NCBI GenBank assembly: GCA_030148775.1
Contig: JASBST010000104.1
Location: 1-64,000, forward strand
DNA length: 64,000 bases
From: Thiogranum sp.
GTDB lineage: Bacteria > Pseudomonadota > Gammaproteobacteria > DSM-19610
Reading direction: 5' to 3'
Numbering within the stretch: the stretch's first letter is position 1; each line of letters starts with the position of its first letter. Below the pieces are notes generated by a model. The model was not told the DNA's origin, searched no databases, and was given only the letters and a program-made list of their open reading frames with translations. The translations under genes and the position numbers were made by a program. Positions 8,384 to 16,655 of this stretch are shown in pieces.

Positions 8384-9475
8384 TCAGGCGGCGAATTGCG
8401 CGATGCTTATCGGCAGGCGTCGCGCGCCCCAGACGCCGGGGGCCGGCTCGTACAGGCCGGGACAAGGCGCCAGACAGTGGCGACAACGGCCACGGGCGTC
8501 CAGCGACCAGTCGTTCAGTACATACCAGTCGCGACCGATCAGTTTTTTCCCGCACCGGTGGCACCAGGTGCTGGAGCCCAGCGGGTCGTGTACGTTGCCG
8601 GTGTAGACGTAGCGCAAGCCGTTGGCACGGGCGATGGCGCGCGCACGTTTTAAGGTGGCGGGCGGTGTAGGCGGCAGGTCGCGCATCTTCCAGTCGGGGT
8701 GGAAGGCGCTGAAATGCAGTGGCACATCGGCGCCAAGATGTTCGGCGATCCAACCCGTCAGCGACTCGATTTCCCGGGTTGAATCATTGTTGCCGGGTAT
8801 CAGCAGCGTGGTGATTTCCAGCCAGACCGCGGTCTCGTGCTTGAGATATTGCAGCGTGTCCAACACCGGGGCCAGCCGTGCCCCGGCGACTTTGCGGTAG
8901 AACGTCTCGCTGAAGGCTTTCAGATCGATGTTGGCGGCGTCCATGTGGCGATAGAATTCACGCCGTGGCTGCGCGCAGACGTAACCCGCGCTGACCGCCA
9001 CAGTCTTTACGCCGCGTTGGTGGCAGGCGACGGCCACGTCGATGGCGTACTCGTGAAAGATCACGGGATCGTTGTAGGTGAAGGCGATGCTGCGGCAGCC
9101 CAGCCGGTGCGCGGCTCGCGCTATTTGCTCGGGCGAGGCCATATCGGACAAGGTGGCGGTTTCCCGCGATTTGCTGATATCCCAGTTCTGACAGAATTTG
9201 CAGGCCAGATTGCAGCCGGCGGTACCGAATGACAGTACAGGGGTACCCGGCAGGAAATGATTCAGGGGTTTTTTTTCGATCGGGTCGACACAGAATCCGC
9301 TCGAGTGACCATAAGTGGTGAGCACCAGTTTCCCGCCCTGACGCCGGCGCACAAAACACAAGCCGCGTTGACCTGGGTGAAGCTTGCAGTAGCGTGGGCA
9401 GAGATCGCACTGCAGGCGACCGTCGTCAAGGCGGTGCCAATAGCCGGCGTCAACGACACTGTCGGCGTTTGTCAT
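8384..9475 (-). CDS. amrS: AmmeMemoRadiSam-system radical SAM enzyme
   Basis: This 363-residue radical SAM protein resembles PflA-like AmrS. The cluster motif is GCNLACKFCQNW, with Cys88, Cys92 and Cys95 (CxxxCxxC). An extra N-terminal cysteine group CDLCPRYC is typical of this family, and a C-terminal CHRCG...CRHCLAPC looks like an added zinc-ribbon. The reaction is unknown. The family's usual companions (Memo and AMMECR1 proteins) are not adjacent; the upstream neighbour is a DUF2934-like protein 17 bases away. The ATG at 9475 is chosen because upstream residues are not conserved, but no clear ribosome site is visible. Confidence 0.85.
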   Translation of the reverse strand: MTNADSVVDAGYWHRLDDGRLQCDLCPRYCKLHPGQRGLCFVRRRQGGKLVLTTYGHSSGFCVDPIEKKPLNHFLPGTPVLSFGTAGCNLACKFCQNWDISKSRETATLSDMASPEQIARAAHRLGCRSIAFTYNDPVIFHEYAIDVAVACHQRGVKTVAVSAGYVCAQPRREFYRHMDAANIDLKAFSETFYRKVAGARLAPVLDTLQYLKHETAVWLEITTLLIPGNNDSTREIESLTGWIAEHLGADVPLHFSAFHPDWKMRDLPPTPPATLKRARAIARANGLRYVYTGNVHDPLGSSTWCHRCGKKLIGRDWYVLNDWSLDARGRCRHCLAPCPGLYEPAPGVWGARRLPISIAQFAA

Positions 9476-9492
9476 TCGATGGCCGAGCGGGA

Positions 9493-9882
9493 CTAGGCTC
9501 GGTTTTCGGTAGCCGATTTGATGTCGCTGATCTCGGCGCTCTTGCCTGCGACCAGATCGGCGCGCTTCCAGCCGCCTAACAACAGGTGGTCGACTTCCAT
9601 TTCCGCCTCCAGCCAGTCCTGTTGCGGGTCCCCGCCGACGAATCCCCGCCGCTCGGCGCGCAGATAGGCGCACTGTTCGACCAGCCGGCGCCTGGCGTCG
9701 ACGTCGGTGATCGGCCCGGACCGGCGTGCCTCGGCGCTGTCGATTCTGGAGCGTAGTCTTTCGCTGGCCTTTTCCAGAGCGCTTTCCAGGCGTCGTTCGA
9801 AGCGGGTTTCCAATTTGGTCAACTGGTTGCGCAGACCTTCGAGTTCGTCCGCTAAAGCTTTGAGTGAGAGTTTTTCCGCCAT
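9493..9882 (-). CDS. coiled-coil protein with DUF2934-like C-terminal region
   Basis: This 129-residue soluble protein has an N-terminal half that is a charged heptad-rich coiled coil (about residues 5-55). Its second half contains RRLVEQCAYLRAERRGFVGG followed by DPQQDWLEAEMEVD, which fits the short DUF2934 pattern (AY...G...DW..AE). Function is unknown. The start has a strong GGGGAGG about ten bases upstream. It probably shares a transcript with amrS. It ends with TAG. Confidence 0.65.
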   Translation of the reverse strand: MAEKLSLKALADELEGLRNQLTKLETRFERRLESALEKASERLRSRIDSAEARRSGPITDVDARRRLVEQCAYLRAERRGFVGGDPQQDWLEAEMEVDHLLLGGWKRADLVAGKSAEISDIKSATENRA

Positions 9883-10168
9883 GAGTTTTATCCTCCCCGG
9901 ATAGTCACAGTGGCAGTTGTAGGCGTACTTTGGTGACGGTGGCGATCGTCAATATGCCGCCGCAATTGCGCCGGCATCGGGGGCGGTCGAGACCGTCGTC
10001 CATTGACTATAGTACCAACTGCACAGCCGTGCACAGTTCAAATCCCTTGCCCTGCCCCGGCTTCGGGCGGTTCCCTTATGCGTTCAAGTATAGTATTGAT
10101 AGTCGTACATAAGATCACACGATTGCCGCGGTCGCCCCTGGCTCCGACGGCCATGACCGGACGGGCTT
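9883..10168. other. divergent intergenic region, no gene seen
   Basis: This 286-base gap separates the DUF2934-like gene from the exported protein at 10169. A forward TTCAAG with TACATA 17 bases later (about 10083-10111) is a weak promoter candidate. GTTCAAATCC near 10036 resembles a tRNA T-loop but its flanks do not pair, so no tRNA is called. Confidence 0.4.
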
Positions 10169-11182
10169 TTGAGAACAGCTTTTTTACTGTTGGTATTTGT
10201 TGTGTGCCTGTTTGCAGCGGACTCGGTCACGCGAACGGCCCACGCCGCCGAAGCGCAAGCGCTGACGGCGGACCGGGTTCAGCGCCGGTTGTCGGAAAAC
10301 CTCAACAACGCCGCCCAATGGATCGACTCGTTTTTTGATGACGAGCGCTTCAGCGCCGAAGACGCCAGCAGCAAGCTGCGCCTTGGCCAGGGCGTGTTTC
10401 TCGAAGTCGGTGACAACCCCCGGCTCAAAACCCGCGTCAACCTGTCGCTGGACGTGCCGCGTACGGAGAAGAAACTGCGCGTCTTCGTTGGCGGTGAGGA
10501 CGACACCAATAAATCGGCCGGCGTTGTGCCCGATAGCGTCATTGACACTAACAGCGGCGGTTCGGCGGCCGGCCTGCAGTTTTTCGCCAAGGCCAATGAT
10601 CGCCAGAATCTCAGTTTTTCCACCGGCGTGAGAGTCTCCAACGCGGAATTGTTTGCCGGCCCGCGCTACCGCCACACCTTCCGCTATCACAATTGGCAGA
10701 CGCGTTTTACCCAGGAGGTGCGCTGGTATACCCGGCGCGGATGGGAATCGCGCACACGGATTGATTATGAGCGCCTCGCCGGGCAGGACCTGTTTTTCCG
10801 CCAGTCCGTCGACGGCCGCTGGCGGGAGGAGGATCCGGGCTACCAGTACGAATTCCGTACCAGCCTGATTCAGGCCTTGCGCCGGCGCAAGGCCATCGAG
10901 TATCAGTGGGCGAATCTGTTTCGCACCCATCCGCACCAGCGCCTCGAAAGCACGGTGGTGCGGGTCCGCTATCGGCAGAATTTCTGGCGTCGGTGGCTTT
11001 TTTACGAAATGAACCCTCAGGTGGCAATGCGCAACGATGAAGGTTTCAAGCCGAAACCGGGTATTGTGCTGCGTATCGAGGTGGTGTTGAGCGGGAAACG
11101 CTATTTGTCGTCACATGGGCAGGGATCAGGTCACGCCCTGGCCGACCGCGGCCCGAACGCCGACTACCCTAGCCTTCAGTGA
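10169..11182 (+). CDS. exported protein of unknown function, probable outer-membrane barrel
   Basis: This 337-residue protein begins with a signal peptide (MRTAFLLLVFVVCLFAADS, cleaved near TAHA). The mature part is rich in alternating hydrophobic and polar strands with aromatic residues (for example HTFRYHNWQTRFTQEVRWYT and RRWLFYEMNPQVAM), which suggests an outer-membrane beta-barrel. I do not recognise a named family. The start is TTG at 10169, supported by the signal peptide and by the lack of an in-frame ATG. Its last 14 bases overlap the convergent gene at 11169. Confidence 0.6.
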   Translation: MRTAFLLLVFVVCLFAADSVTRTAHAAEAQALTADRVQRRLSENLNNAAQWIDSFFDDERFSAEDASSKLRLGQGVFLEVGDNPRLKTRVNLSLDVPRTEKKLRVFVGGEDDTNKSAGVVPDSVIDTNSGGSAAGLQFFAKANDRQNLSFSTGVRVSNAELFAGPRYRHTFRYHNWQTRFTQEVRWYTRRGWESRTRIDYERLAGQDLFFRQSVDGRWREEDPGYQYEFRTSLIQALRRRKAIEYQWANLFRTHPHQRLESTVVRVRYRQNFWRRWLFYEMNPQVAMRNDEGFKPKPGIVLRIEVVLSGKRYLSSHGQGSGHALADRGPNADYPSLQ

Positions 11183-11549
11183 CGGCGTTGACGGCGGCAA
11201 ACAGCTGGTCTTCCGGTATAGGGAAGGCGAAGGTACGGTAGAAACTGCGGGTCGCCAGTAACCGCTGCAGCTGGTGGTGGTATTCCTTTTCATAGAAGAC
11301 CACGACGTGGGTGTCCGGGATGCGTTCCACCACCGACATCATGGATTCCAGCGAACTGGTACGGTCGCGAAAATCCGACTGGAAGTTGAACTCGGCGACG
11401 ATTATTCGCGGCTGCTGGCGTTTAATGGTGGCCATGGCCTTGCGCATGCGTGTTTCCAGCAGCACTTCGAATCCGGCCTTCTCGTACAGCGGTCGGAAAT
11501 CGGGGTAGCCGCCGATTTCAACAATGGACAGCAATCTGGGCTTCTGCAT
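11169..11549 (-). CDS. receiver-like protein lacking the phospho-acceptor site
   Basis: This 126-residue cytoplasmic protein has the alternating strand-helix pattern of a CheY-like receiver: LLSIVEIGG, PRIIVAEFNF, THVVVFYEKE and TFAFPIPEDQL at the positions of strands 1, 3, 4 and 5. The expected phospho-acceptor Asp at the end of strand 3 is absent (IIVAEFNF), as is the Thr/Lys pair. It could be a pseudo-receiver or simply an unrelated Rossmann-like fold. It converges on the exported protein, with a 14-base overlap. Confidence 0.55.
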   Translation of the reverse strand: MQKPRLLSIVEIGGYPDFRPLYEKAGFEVLLETRMRKAMATIKRQQPRIIVAEFNFQSDFRDRTSSLESMMSVVERIPDTHVVVFYEKEYHHQLQRLLATRSFYRTFAFPIPEDQLFAAVNAVTEG

Positions 11550-11630
11550 CCCGTCATTCTAACCGATTCTCAAGTATTTGGCGGACTTACCACTATAAGA
11601 GGGAGGCTCATCCCGGTACACGGAGACGAC

Positions 11631-12413
11631 ATGTTCGCGGGCGGTTTTTTCAAGCAGGTGCGAGTACTGGTCCTGTTGCTGACGTTGTTTGCGGTCGCGC
11701 TGAATGCCTGGCTCACGCACTGGCGCAGCACGTCATGGGAGCGCAGCCTGTGGATGGCGATCTATCCGATTAACGGCGACGGCAGCCAGGTCACGCAACG
11801 CTACATTGACAGCCTCGGCACCCGAGACTTCGTCGATATCGAGGAGTTTCTTGCCACCGAGGCGCACCGCTACGGTGTGACGATCGCCGACCCCGTGACC
11901 GTTCGTCTGGCGGCGCAAGTGCGGGATCTGCCGCCGTCGCCACCCGTCGACGGCAACACGCTGGCGATCATGCTGTGGAGCCTGAAATTGCGTTACTGGG
12001 CTTACCGACACGATGATTATGCCGGCCCGACACCCGATATACGCATGTTCGTCGTCTACCACGATCCCCGGCTCAACGACCGGTTGCGTCATTCCCTGGG
12101 TCTGCAAAAGGGAATGATCGGCGTGGTCAACGCCTTCGCCAGCCGGCCGTTGGCGGCGCGCAATAACGTAGTGATCACCCACGAGTTGCTGCACACCGTG
12201 GGCGCTACCGACAAATACGACGCGGCGAACAACCTGCCGCTGTTCCCGCAGGGCTACGCCGAACCCGAGCTCCAACCCTTGTATCCGCAGCGGCTGGCCG
12301 AGATCATGGGCGGCCGGATTCCGTTGTCGCCGCGACGGGCCATTATGCCGAAATCACTCGCGGCGGCCGCCATCGGCCGCCAGAGCGCGCGGGAAATTCA
12401 CTGGATCGACTGA
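11631..12413 (+). CDS. membrane-anchored zincin-type metallopeptidase, putative
   Basis: This 260-residue protein has an N-terminal hydrophobic anchor (VRVLVLLLTLFAVALNAWL). It carries the zinc-protease motif HELLHTVGATDKYD (HExxH plus a conserved extension) and a downstream acidic candidate for the third ligand in GYAEPE or RLAEIM. The body should face the periplasm. The substrate is unknown, and I recognise the motif but not a named peptidase family. GGAG lies five bases before the ATG. The neighbours give no functional hint. Confidence 0.65.
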   Translation: MFAGGFFKQVRVLVLLLTLFAVALNAWLTHWRSTSWERSLWMAIYPINGDGSQVTQRYIDSLGTRDFVDIEEFLATEAHRYGVTIADPVTVRLAAQVRDLPPSPPVDGNTLAIMLWSLKLRYWAYRHDDYAGPTPDIRMFVVYHDPRLNDRLRHSLGLQKGMIGVVNAFASRPLAARNNVVITHELLHTVGATDKYDAANNLPLFPQGYAEPELQPLYPQRLAEIMGGRIPLSPRRAIMPKSLAAAAIGRQSAREIHWID

Positions 12414-12526
12414 TCCGGTCGACCGCAGATGCCGCCAGGCGGAACAATCCTGTATTGTGTCTGTGTTTAAATGGACGCTTTTCCAGTAACGTATCCCTGT
12501 TCGAAAACAGCGTTCCAGAGGAAAGA

Positions 12527-13213
12527 ATGACAGATTATCGGCCCGGGGTGCGCGAGGCTCACTTGCTGCGTAAAAAAGACAACCCCTTGTTTCCGCCGGC
12601 CGCGCGGGAAATCAGCAATGAAGCGCTGGCCGCTGCGCGGTTGCAGGACGGACAGGAGATGGACCGGTTCATGCAGTCCTTCCAGGAGCTGGTGCAGCGC
12701 GCGGTGTCGCTGCCACCGAACGCGCCGAGCGAAACCATACTGGAGATCAAGGAGCAACTGGACCGCAGTTACCAGATGGCCTGCGCCCTGCCCGGCGATC
12801 AGTCGCAAATCACGGAGGCGATCAGTAAATTGCTGATGGTGATCATGAACGCCGTACGCGCGGGCATCGGTGACGATGCTTACGCGGCGCGCCAGCTGGA
12901 GGAGGAAGTCCTGGCACGCGAAGCCCACTTCGCGCTGCAGCAGTTGCCGCTGGTGGCCGCGCTGACGCACGAGGATTCTCCGGTGGCCGAAGACGAACTG
13001 GTGCCGTCGCTGCTCAGCGAAGATGAGACCCGGCTGGAACAGACGCTGGCGTTGTTCGACCACGAGCAGCTCGAAGTTATCTCTCGAGATGCGCAGGCCT
13101 GGCTGCAACGCATCGATGCCGACCGTTCGCTGGGCGATGCCTGGCGCCGTCTGGTTTTGATCCAGTCCTATTATCAACAACGGGTGCGTAGCGATGCCGA
13201 CATCGACGGATAA
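12527..13213 (+). CDS. conserved helical protein of unknown function
   Basis: This 228-residue, mostly alpha-helical, acidic protein is rich in Gln and Leu (for example MDRFMQSFQELVQRAVSLPP and MACALPGDQSQITEAISKLL). It has no signal peptide, membrane segment or catalytic motif that I recognise. The ATG at 12527 has AGAGGAAAG just upstream. It overlaps the ferredoxin reductase gene fpr by 20 bases in another frame, so the two are probably translated together and could be functionally linked, but this is inference only. Confidence 0.7.
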   Translation: MTDYRPGVREAHLLRKKDNPLFPPAAREISNEALAAARLQDGQEMDRFMQSFQELVQRAVSLPPNAPSETILEIKEQLDRSYQMACALPGDQSQITEAISKLLMVIMNAVRAGIGDDAYAARQLEEEVLAREAHFALQQLPLVAALTHEDSPVAEDELVPSLLSEDETRLEQTLALFDHEQLEVISRDAQAWLQRIDADRSLGDAWRRLVLIQSYYQQRVRSDADIDG

Positions 13214-13970
13214 AGACGCTATCGATCGCAAGCGCTGGTCCCAGGGGCGGGTGCGCGAACTCCATGCCTGGACCGACAAACTTTACTCCGTGCGCGTGGA
13301 CGCGCCGGTACAGCCGTTCAAGGCCGGCCAGTTCACCAAAATCGGGCTGTTTATCGACGACCAGTTGGTGTCGCGTCCCTACTCCTACGTGAATGCGCCT
13401 CACGAGGAACCGTTGGAGTTCTATTTCGTCACTGTCCCGGATGGCCCGTTGACAAACCGGTTGGTGGAACTGGCTCCTGGTGACCCGATCGAGGTAATGA
13501 GCAAGGCGTCCGGTTTTTTAACGCTGGATGAAGTGCCGCAGGCACCGCAGTTGCTGTTGTTGTCCACCGGCACGGCCATCGGTCCGTTCCTGTCGATCCT
13601 GAAAACCGATCAGCCGTGGCAACGGTTCGAGCGAGTGGCGCTGGTCCACGCCGTTCGTCTGGCCGAAGAGCTCAGTTTCGCCGAGACGATTGCGGGGGTG
13701 CGTGCCGCGCATCCGGACAAGTTCGATTTCGTGCCGGTGGTCAGTCGGGAAGATACTGATTTCGCCTTCCGCGCCCGCATTCCCGCGCTGATCGAGGACG
13801 GGCGACTGGAGGCGCGTCTGGGGCTGACGATCGCGCCGCAGACCACTCAGGTGATGCTCTGCGGTAATCCCGACATGGTAAAGGCCACCAGCGCGACCCT
13901 GGCGGCGCGGGGACTGCAGCGCAACCGGCGCCGCGAGCCCGGTCAGATCTCGGTGGAAAATTATTGGTAG
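13194..13970 (+). CDS. fpr: ferredoxin/flavodoxin-NADP+ reductase
   Basis: This 258-residue protein is the bacterial FNR (Fpr) that moves electrons between NADPH and ferredoxin or flavodoxin. It shows the FAD-binding RPYSYVNAP (RxYS), the pyrophosphate motif LLSTGTAIGPFLS of the NADP domain, CGNPDMV, and the family's characteristic C-terminus ISVENYW, whose last aromatic stacks on FAD. It stops with TAG directly after that canonical end, which shows that TAG is a real stop here. It begins inside the 3' end of the preceding helical protein gene. Confidence 0.93.
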   Translation: MPTSTDKDAIDRKRWSQGRVRELHAWTDKLYSVRVDAPVQPFKAGQFTKIGLFIDDQLVSRPYSYVNAPHEEPLEFYFVTVPDGPLTNRLVELAPGDPIEVMSKASGFLTLDEVPQAPQLLLLSTGTAIGPFLSILKTDQPWQRFERVALVHAVRLAEELSFAETIAGVRAAHPDKFDFVPVVSREDTDFAFRARIPALIEDGRLEARLGLTIAPQTTQVMLCGNPDMVKATSATLAARGLQRNRRREPGQISVENYW

Positions 13971-14085
13971 TGCGTTTTATCTCCCCCCTCCAAGACCGTA
14001 TACTGGCCCGGGTTATAGCATCAAGTTTATGTGAAAATGCCCAAATAATTCTTTTATATTCAATTGATAATGAAGTATTTATAAG

Positions 14086-15219
14086 ATGCAATATGAGAAT
14101 GATTTGGGAGACCGCCGTAGTTACGCGGAGCGGCGCCGGCGCGCAGACCGTCGGGTCTCGTCCGAGTCTTCCCGTCCCGGGTTTCGTTACCCGACCTGGC
14201 CGGAGCAGCGCGTACAGTTTCTGACACGCTATCTTTTCCTCCTTCTGGGCGTGTTGTTTTTCAATTTTGTCGAAGACATCGAGCCGGCGCACTGGTCGCG
14301 GACGTCGCTCAATAGCGCCTTCGCCGTCTACTTTTTCCTCAACACATTGCTGTTTTGGCACGCACGCCGGGATCCTATCCACTGTCGGCGTTTTTATGCC
14401 GCCATGTGGGTGGACATCTTCATTATCACTGTCAGTGTGTTGAACGACCCTTATGCGATCCCACCCAGTCTGCTGGTTTTTATCATGGTCGTGTTGGGAA
14501 ACGGTATGCGTTATGGCATGCGCTTGTTCGCCGTCTCATTGGTCGGCAGTTTTGTCGCCACCATGTTGATTTTGTCTGTCCGTTACGCCTTGAGCGGTGC
14601 CGCGGTGTCGCCGGGTCTGTTGTTTCTGAACGTGTTCGGCGGCATCATCCTGGTATACGCTTATATCCTCATGGGGCGCATTGAGCGCAGTCGACAGGAA
14701 CTCGAACTGCACAGCAATCTCGACACACTGACCGGACTGCACAACCGGCGCGCCCTGTATGATATCGCCGCGATGATGTTCCAGCGTCTGCAACGGGGCC
14801 GTGCGACGTTTACTATGTTGTTCGCCGATCTCGATAAATTCAAAGCGGTCAACGACGCCCACGGCCACTCCGCCGGCGACCGGGTGCTGAAAGCCTTCGC
14901 CGACATACTGCGCCAGACCATTCGCAGCACGGATATGGCGGCGCGCTTCGGTGGCGATGAATTTGTCGTACTGCTTGAAGACACCAGCCTGAAGGAAGCC
15001 GAGGTGGTGACACTGCGCATTCAGAATCGGCTCGGGGCCTGGACACGAGAACACGGAATCGACTTCAGCGTCAGTTTCGGTCTGGGCGAGGCGCCCACGC
15101 ACGGCGGCGATTTCGCCGCGCTGCTCGAACGGGTCGATCAGGCCATGTATGATTCGAAAATCCGGCACGCCGGCGGCGGCCTGACTTACGCCGAGCCGAT
15201 ACCGGCGTCTTCCGGCTGA
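14086..15219 (+). CDS. membrane-bound diguanylate cyclase
   Basis: This 377-residue inner-membrane protein starts with a basic cytoplasmic N-terminus of about 45 residues. Five to six hydrophobic segments follow (about 45-205), then a C-terminal GGDEF domain that makes cyclic di-GMP. The catalytic motif GGDEF is at 289-293 and the product-inhibition site RxxD is at 280-283, five residues upstream, so feedback control should be intact. DTLTGLHNRRAL marks the domain start. The ATG at 14086 has a weak ribosome site in an AT-rich leader. It is not co-directional with an obvious partner. Confidence 0.9.
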   Translation: MQYENDLGDRRSYAERRRRADRRVSSESSRPGFRYPTWPEQRVQFLTRYLFLLLGVLFFNFVEDIEPAHWSRTSLNSAFAVYFFLNTLLFWHARRDPIHCRRFYAAMWVDIFIITVSVLNDPYAIPPSLLVFIMVVLGNGMRYGMRLFAVSLVGSFVATMLILSVRYALSGAAVSPGLLFLNVFGGIILVYAYILMGRIERSRQELELHSNLDTLTGLHNRRALYDIAAMMFQRLQRGRATFTMLFADLDKFKAVNDAHGHSAGDRVLKAFADILRQTIRSTDMAARFGGDEFVVLLEDTSLKEAEVVTLRIQNRLGAWTREHGIDFSVSFGLGEAPTHGGDFAALLERVDQAMYDSKIRHAGGGLTYAEPIPASSG

Positions 15220-15246
15220 GAGCAACTTTCCCACCAAGTGACGGTT

Positions 15247-16653
15247 ATGATGGAAGAACAAGTAGATGTCGCCATTATCGGCGCCGGTAGTGCCGGGCTG
15301 TACGCCTATGCCCAGGTTAAACGAATGACCGACAGTTGTGTGCTGATCGATAGCGGCGAACTCGGAACCACCTGCGCGCGAGTCGGTTGCATGCCTTCGA
15401 AGGCCTTGATCCAGGTCGCGGAGGATATGCACCGTCGCGGCCTGTTTGCGCGCGAAGGGATCGAGGGCGCCGACGGCCTGAGCGTGAACGGGGCTGAGGT
15501 CATGGAGCACGTGCAGGATCTGCGCGACATTTTCGTCGATAAAGTGCTGTCGACCAGCACTGATGAGATGGGCGATGAATTCATCGAGGCACAGGCCCGG
15601 TTTCTCGAGCCCGGCCTGTTGGCCGCCGGCGAGCGGCGGATTCGCGCACGCCGGGTCGTCATTGCCAGTGGGACCTCGCCGGTTGTGCCGTCGGCGTGGA
15701 AGTCGTTCGGTGAGCGCGTGCTGACCACCGATGAGATTTTCGAGCTCGAAGCGTTGCCGGAGAGTCTGGCGGTCATTGGCCTTGGGGTGATCGGGCTGGA
15801 ACTGGGACAGGCGTTGAACCGTCTCGGCGTCCGGGTGGTCGGAATCGACCAGCGGGACACTATCGGGAATCTCGACGATCCCGAGGTCATCCCACAGGCC
15901 GTGCAACTGCTCGGCAAGGAGTTCCCGCTGTGGCTGGGTCAGGCGGCGACGGTCGAGGAGGCGCACGGGGGACGTCTGCGGGTCTCGGCTGGAGACAACA
16001 GCGTGGAAGTGGACAGAATTCTGGTGGCCATCGGCAGGCGTGCGAATCTTGCGGCGCTCGATCCGGAGAAAGCCGGGATTGTGCTCAACCAGGCGGGGGT
16101 GCCGGAGGTGAACCCGAACACACTGCAGATCGGCGATCTGCCCGTCTTTCTGGCGGGCGATGTCAATTCCGATCGCCAGGTGCTACACGAAGCGGCCGAC
16201 GAAGGCCGCATCGCCGGCATCAACGCGGTGGCCGACAAACCGGTGGCCTTTCGTCGCAAGACGCCGCTGACCATCACCTTCAGCGATCCCAATATCGTCA
16301 TGCTCGGTTGTCGTCACAGTGAGCTGGATATGGACAAGACCGTGATCGGTTCGGTGTCCTTCGGCATGCTCGGTCGCGCCCTGATCATGGGCCGCAACCG
16401 GGGTACGTTACGCCTCTACGCCGACAAGGCCAGCGGCCGTTTACTGGGCGCGACAATACTGGCCCCCCACGGCGAACACCTCGGGCACTTGCTTGCCTGG
16501 TGTATAGAACAGCGACTGACGCTGTTGCAGATGTTGCGCATGCCTTTTTATCACCCCGTACTTGAAGAGGCGATACAGCCCGTGTTGCGGGAGCTTATCG
16601 CCGCATCTGACTGGCACGACAGTCCCTACCCTCCGGATCTCGAAGTTCTGTAG
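15247..16653 (+). CDS. dihydrolipoyl dehydrogenase-like FAD/NAD disulfide oxidoreductase
   Basis: This 468-residue class I pyridine nucleotide-disulfide oxidoreductase has an FAD dinucleotide motif IIGAGSAGLYAY and a redox disulfide in GTTCARVGCMPSKAL (CxxxxC). The NAD motif is GLGVIGLELGQALNRLG, and the C-terminal HPVLEE supplies the His-Glu pair that completes the active site. It fits stand-alone Lpd paralogues rather than a complex-bound E3, since no 2-oxoacid dehydrogenase subunits are nearby. ATG 15247 or 15250 is preferred to GTG 15238; no ribosome site decides between them. gshA starts two bases after its TAG. Confidence 0.85.
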   Translation: MMEEQVDVAIIGAGSAGLYAYAQVKRMTDSCVLIDSGELGTTCARVGCMPSKALIQVAEDMHRRGLFAREGIEGADGLSVNGAEVMEHVQDLRDIFVDKVLSTSTDEMGDEFIEAQARFLEPGLLAAGERRIRARRVVIASGTSPVVPSAWKSFGERVLTTDEIFELEALPESLAVIGLGVIGLELGQALNRLGVRVVGIDQRDTIGNLDDPEVIPQAVQLLGKEFPLWLGQAATVEEAHGGRLRVSAGDNSVEVDRILVAIGRRANLAALDPEKAGIVLNQAGVPEVNPNTLQIGDLPVFLAGDVNSDRQVLHEAADEGRIAGINAVADKPVAFRRKTPLTITFSDPNIVMLGCRHSELDMDKTVIGSVSFGMLGRALIMGRNRGTLRLYADKASGRLLGATILAPHGEHLGHLLAWCIEQRLTLLQMLRMPFYHPVLEEAIQPVLRELIAASDWHDSPYPPDLEVL

Positions 16654-16655
16654 CC

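Noticed and set aside
10026-10050. tRNA-like T-loop GTTCAAATCC
   Set aside because: Flanking bases cannot form the T-stem and no acceptor or anticodon arms fit nearby.
14536-15966. 476-codon reverse frame
   Set aside because: It lies antisense to the GGDEF and Lpd-like genes, whose motifs are clear; it is a high-GC shadow frame.
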